Below, piece by piece: positions 5,188 through 7,391 of a DNA stretch of 7,391 bases. Origin of the DNA: a bacterium (GTDB lineage Bacteria > UBA9089 > UBA9088); contig JBFLYE010000200.1 of NCBI GenBank assembly GCA_040756715.1, positions 1 to 7,391 on the forward strand, in the 5' to 3' direction. Under the pieces are notes generated by a model that worked only from the letters and a program-made list of their open reading frames with translations, ran no database searches and had not been told where the DNA came from. Each line of letters opens with the position of its first letter. Position 1 is the stretch's first letter. The translations under genes and the position numbers were made by a program.

Positions 5188-7311
5188 CTAATGTCCCCCA
5201 TGTCCTCCTTTTTCTTCCTCTCCCTCTTTTTCTTCTACTTCCTCTTTCTTCTCTTCTTTATGGGAAGTAGGTTCATGCTTTGCCTTTTCAGCCTCTAACA
5301 TCTCCTTTATCTTCTTTCTCTCGCTTTCTTTTTTCTTCTTGTATTCCTTTATCCTTTCGCTCTGTTCAAGATAGAGCTTCTTTTCTATAAGGGCCCTTCC
5401 CAAAGAGCTATTTGCTCCACCAAAATCTGGGATTAAATAGGAAATCTTTTCTTTTAAGCCAAATTTTCCCTCTCCTACCTCAAGGATTGCCTCTATCCAT
5501 TCATTGCTCCATTTAAGGCTTGCATTTGGAGAGCGGTAATAGAGAATATATTGTGCTTGGGAGGAAAGGCTTTCTCTGAGAAAAGCATAAAGGTCATTAA
5601 GCTCCTTTGAATTCCTTGAAAGCAAATATTTTCCATCTGTTTCCTTTGCTATTTTTTCTAAAATAGGGTCTTTATCTTTCTTATAATCAATAACAAATAT
5701 AGGAATTGCATTGTTTTTTGCATAATTCTTTAATCTTTTTATTTCCTGTGTCTCTTTCTTAAGGCTTAAGGATGTAATTACAACAACAGCCCTTTTGCTT
5801 AAAAGGGAAACAGTGCTATCTATTCCCTTATTTAATGAAGAAAGAAGGGCATCTTCATTAGCATCTTTCTTAAAACTTAAAGATTCAATTGCATCCTTTA
5901 TTTGTGTCTTATTAAGGGTAAAATCTAAAAAGACATTTGATGTATTTGAGAAAGGAATAATTGATGCACCTTGTAATCCATCCTTAAATTGGGAAACAGA
6001 GGAAAGCAAAATGTTCTTTACATTTTTTTGATTTATGTATTTTGAATCCTCAATTACAAAGGCAATACCAAGGTTTTCCTGTTCTTTCAATATCTCATCA
6101 ACGCCTAATGGATATATAGCCCTGTTTTCCTCTTGGATTCTAAAATTATTATCAAAAAGCCCCGAAATCTCCTGTTTGTCTTTCTTCAGGGTAATTGAAA
6201 AAAGAACCATCGGGTAATTTGCAAGGTCTATTCTATTAACAAGGATCTTGGGCAAATTAGAAAGATTGAAAAAAACAGGAATGGTTGAGGAAGTTGGGCA
6301 AGATATGTAGATAAACCCAAATTTATTAAGAGCCAGGCCTTCACCTGCAAAATCTGTGTTTATTTTTTTTATAATTTTCCCCTCTTTTGAATAGATAGAA
6401 ATCCCATCCTTGGTTAGGATATAAATGTTGTTATTATGAATAGATACCCATTTTGGCTTAATAGGGATAGAATTAGTGAGATTTCCTGAGGAATCAAATA
6501 TTTTAACATTTAAGCGATCAGAGATAAAGATATTTCCATCCTTATCAATAGCAAGGTTGTTGGGAAGATAGAGGTCATCTATTTTGGATATAAATGTAGC
6601 CGTGGCTGAAAACTTCTGCATCCTTTGGCTATCAACCACATAGATATATCCAGAGCTATCTACGCTTATTCCTTTGCAACCAATAAATTCACCATCCTTT
6701 CTTCCTTTTTTCCCAAATTTTAAAAGGGGCTTACCAGAAGGAGAGAATTTTAAAACACAATTATTTGAATAGGATGTTGCATAGATATTTCCATCCTTAT
6801 CTACACAAACACCATAGGGATTTTTAACTGATATTCTTAAAAGAAGCCTTCCAAAGGGAGAGAGCTTAAGAATGGTATCATTTCCAAAGCCTGCTACATA
6901 TAAATTATCAGCATTATCAACATATATCCCGGAGGCTGAGAAAAACCTTCCTTCATCTTGTATATCCCCTTTTATGGTAAAAATTTTGGCGTATTCATCC
7001 TTTCCCTTCCCCCAATATCTTTCAATCTTATCCTTTGTATAGGGGTCATCACAAAGCCTTAAATACATCTTGTAGGATTCCTTTGCCAAATCATTCATCC
7101 CATATCTAAACAGGCTATTTCCATACCAATACCAACCTAAAGTAAAATCGGGTTTAATTTCTAATGCCTTTTTGTAAAGGGAAATGGCTTCCTTAAAATC
7201 TCCCCTTTGATATGACCAGAATCCCTCCTTTACAAACTCCTGCGCCCTTATTTCCCTTATATCCTTTGGATGAATTAAAGTAGCAAATAAAAGGAAAAAC
7301 AAAATTTGCAT
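5188..7311 (-). CDS. Exported TPR, NHL beta-propeller and VWA-like multidomain protein
   Basis: This 707-residue protein has no name that I recognise. It opens with a hydrophobic stretch (residues 3-13), possibly a signal peptide or anchor but lacking a basic N-region. A TPR region follows (about 23-86; AISLYKKALEIKPD is a typical helix B end). Next come six NHL-like propeller blades (about 115-346), with repeated VDxDGNIYV-type strands such as VDKDGNIYATS, IDKDGNIFISD and VDSSGYIYVVD. A VWA-like domain spans about 413-592, but its MIDAS residues are degenerate: E421-D-S-K-Y425 stands where DxSxS is expected, D487 where Thr is usual, and ITSLSL where TDG is usual. The end (about 640-700) is strongly charged and probably coiled coil, finishing in GGHGGH. 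Such architecture suggests a periplasmic or surface scaffold for protein contacts; that is inference. ATG 7311 is the only sensible start, since an in-frame stop lies just upstream. A GAGG (7314-7317) lies only 2 nt from it. The gene is convergent with Uma2. Confidence 0.85.
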   Translation of the reverse strand: MQILFFLLFATLIHPKDIREIRAQEFVKEGFWSYQRGDFKEAISLYKKALEIKPDFTLGWYWYGNSLFRYGMNDLAKESYKMYLRLCDDPYTKDKIERYWGKGKDEYAKIFTIKGDIQDEGRFFSASGIYVDNADNLYVAGFGNDTILKLSPFGRLLLRISVKNPYGVCVDKDGNIYATSYSNNCVLKFSPSGKPLLKFGKKGRKDGEFIGCKGISVDSSGYIYVVDSQRMQKFSATATFISKIDDLYLPNNLAIDKDGNIFISDRLNVKIFDSSGNLTNSIPIKPKWVSIHNNNIYILTKDGISIYSKEGKIIKKINTDFAGEGLALNKFGFIYISCPTSSTIPVFFNLSNLPKILVNRIDLANYPMVLFSITLKKDKQEISGLFDNNFRIQEENRAIYPLGVDEILKEQENLGIAFVIEDSKYINQKNVKNILLSSVSQFKDGLQGASIIPFSNTSNVFLDFTLNKTQIKDAIESLSFKKDANEDALLSSLNKGIDSTVSLLSKRAVVVITSLSLKKETQEIKRLKNYAKNNAIPIFVIDYKKDKDPILEKIAKETDGKYLLSRNSKELNDLYAFLRESLSSQAQYILYYRSPNASLKWSNEWIEAILEVGEGKFGLKEKISYLIPDFGGANSSLGRALIEKKLYLEQSERIKEYKKKKESERKKIKEMLEAEKAKHEPTSHKEEKKEEVEEKEGEEEKGGHGGH
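5203..5259 (+). repeat. Polypyrimidine tract within the C-terminal coding region
   Basis: Fifty-seven plus-strand bases are pyrimidine except one A (5237). On the coding minus strand this encodes the Glu/Lys-rich tail of the TPR-NHL-VWA protein. It is explained mainly by Glu, Lys and Gly codons and is low-complexity. Confidence 0.7.
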
Positions 7312-7391
7312 AACCTCTATTTTATATTAAATAAAATCAAATAGCAATAATTCAAATAATTTTATAAAATATAAAAATGAATTTTTTATAT

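Noticed and set aside
5795-6217. Plus-strand frames opposite the VWA-like region
   Set aside because: Antisense shadows with no start signals or family pattern.
7321-7347. Promoter for the TPR-NHL-VWA gene (TTGCTA, 15 nt, TATAAA on the minus strand)
   Set aside because: The spacing is short, the -35 match is poor, and the start would fall nearly on the ATG. In such AT-rich DNA it is not distinguishable from chance.

Overview
The window comes from a bacterial chromosome of fairly low GC content. The gene content (a heterodisulfide-reductase A subunit rich in Fe-S clusters, an exported TPR/propeller/VWA protein, decaying toxin-antitoxin genes, a Uma2 nuclease) suggests an anaerobic, probably uncultured bacterium with many mobile defence-type modules. 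The phylum cannot be fixed from the sequence. No rRNA, tRNA or CRISPR array was seen.

Layout. (1) About 1-1219, minus strand: a PilB/GspE-type secretion or pilus assembly ATPase that is clearly broken. It has a frameshift near its N-terminus, a second frameshift in a G5 run, and an in-frame internal deletion that removes the His-box region. Its C-terminus lies off the left edge. (2) 1197-1993, minus strand: a HEPN/nucleotidyltransferase pair (HI0074/HI0073-like, HepT/MntA type) joined by an ATGA overlap. It abuts the 5' end of the broken ATPase, and the nucleotidyltransferase frame runs into ATPase-derived sequence. (3) About 2021-2185, minus strand: a remnant of a VapC-like PIN toxin with a good sigma70-type promoter sequence inside it, pointing toward the HEPN/NTase pair. 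(4) 2186-2504: a gene-free AT-rich stretch with a short motif of the kind found at REP-associated transposase elements and a period-8 tandem repeat. (5) 2505-4457, plus strand: a full-length HdrA-like flavoprotein with no HdrB, HdrC or hydrogenase partner in the window. (6) 4531-5115, plus strand: a Uma2-family (PD-(D/E)XK-like) protein with a strong ribosome binding site and a promoter whose -35 box overlaps the hdrA stop codon. (7) 5188-7311, minus strand, convergent with Uma2: a 707-residue protein with a possible signal peptide, a TPR region, a six-bladed NHL-type propeller, a VWA-like domain with degenerate metal site, and a charged, His-ended tail.

The genes do not form one pathway. The left third looks like an accessory decay zone (broken ATPase, one apparently intact toxin-antitoxin pair, one dead toxin, mobile-element debris). 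The right two thirds hold three apparently intact, unrelated genes. I did not find a convincing new multi-gene system. The items most worth a second look are the multiply damaged ATPase with the TA module at its 5' end, the orphan HdrA with unusual cysteines, and the TPR-NHL-VWA fusion that lacks the usual MIDAS residues.
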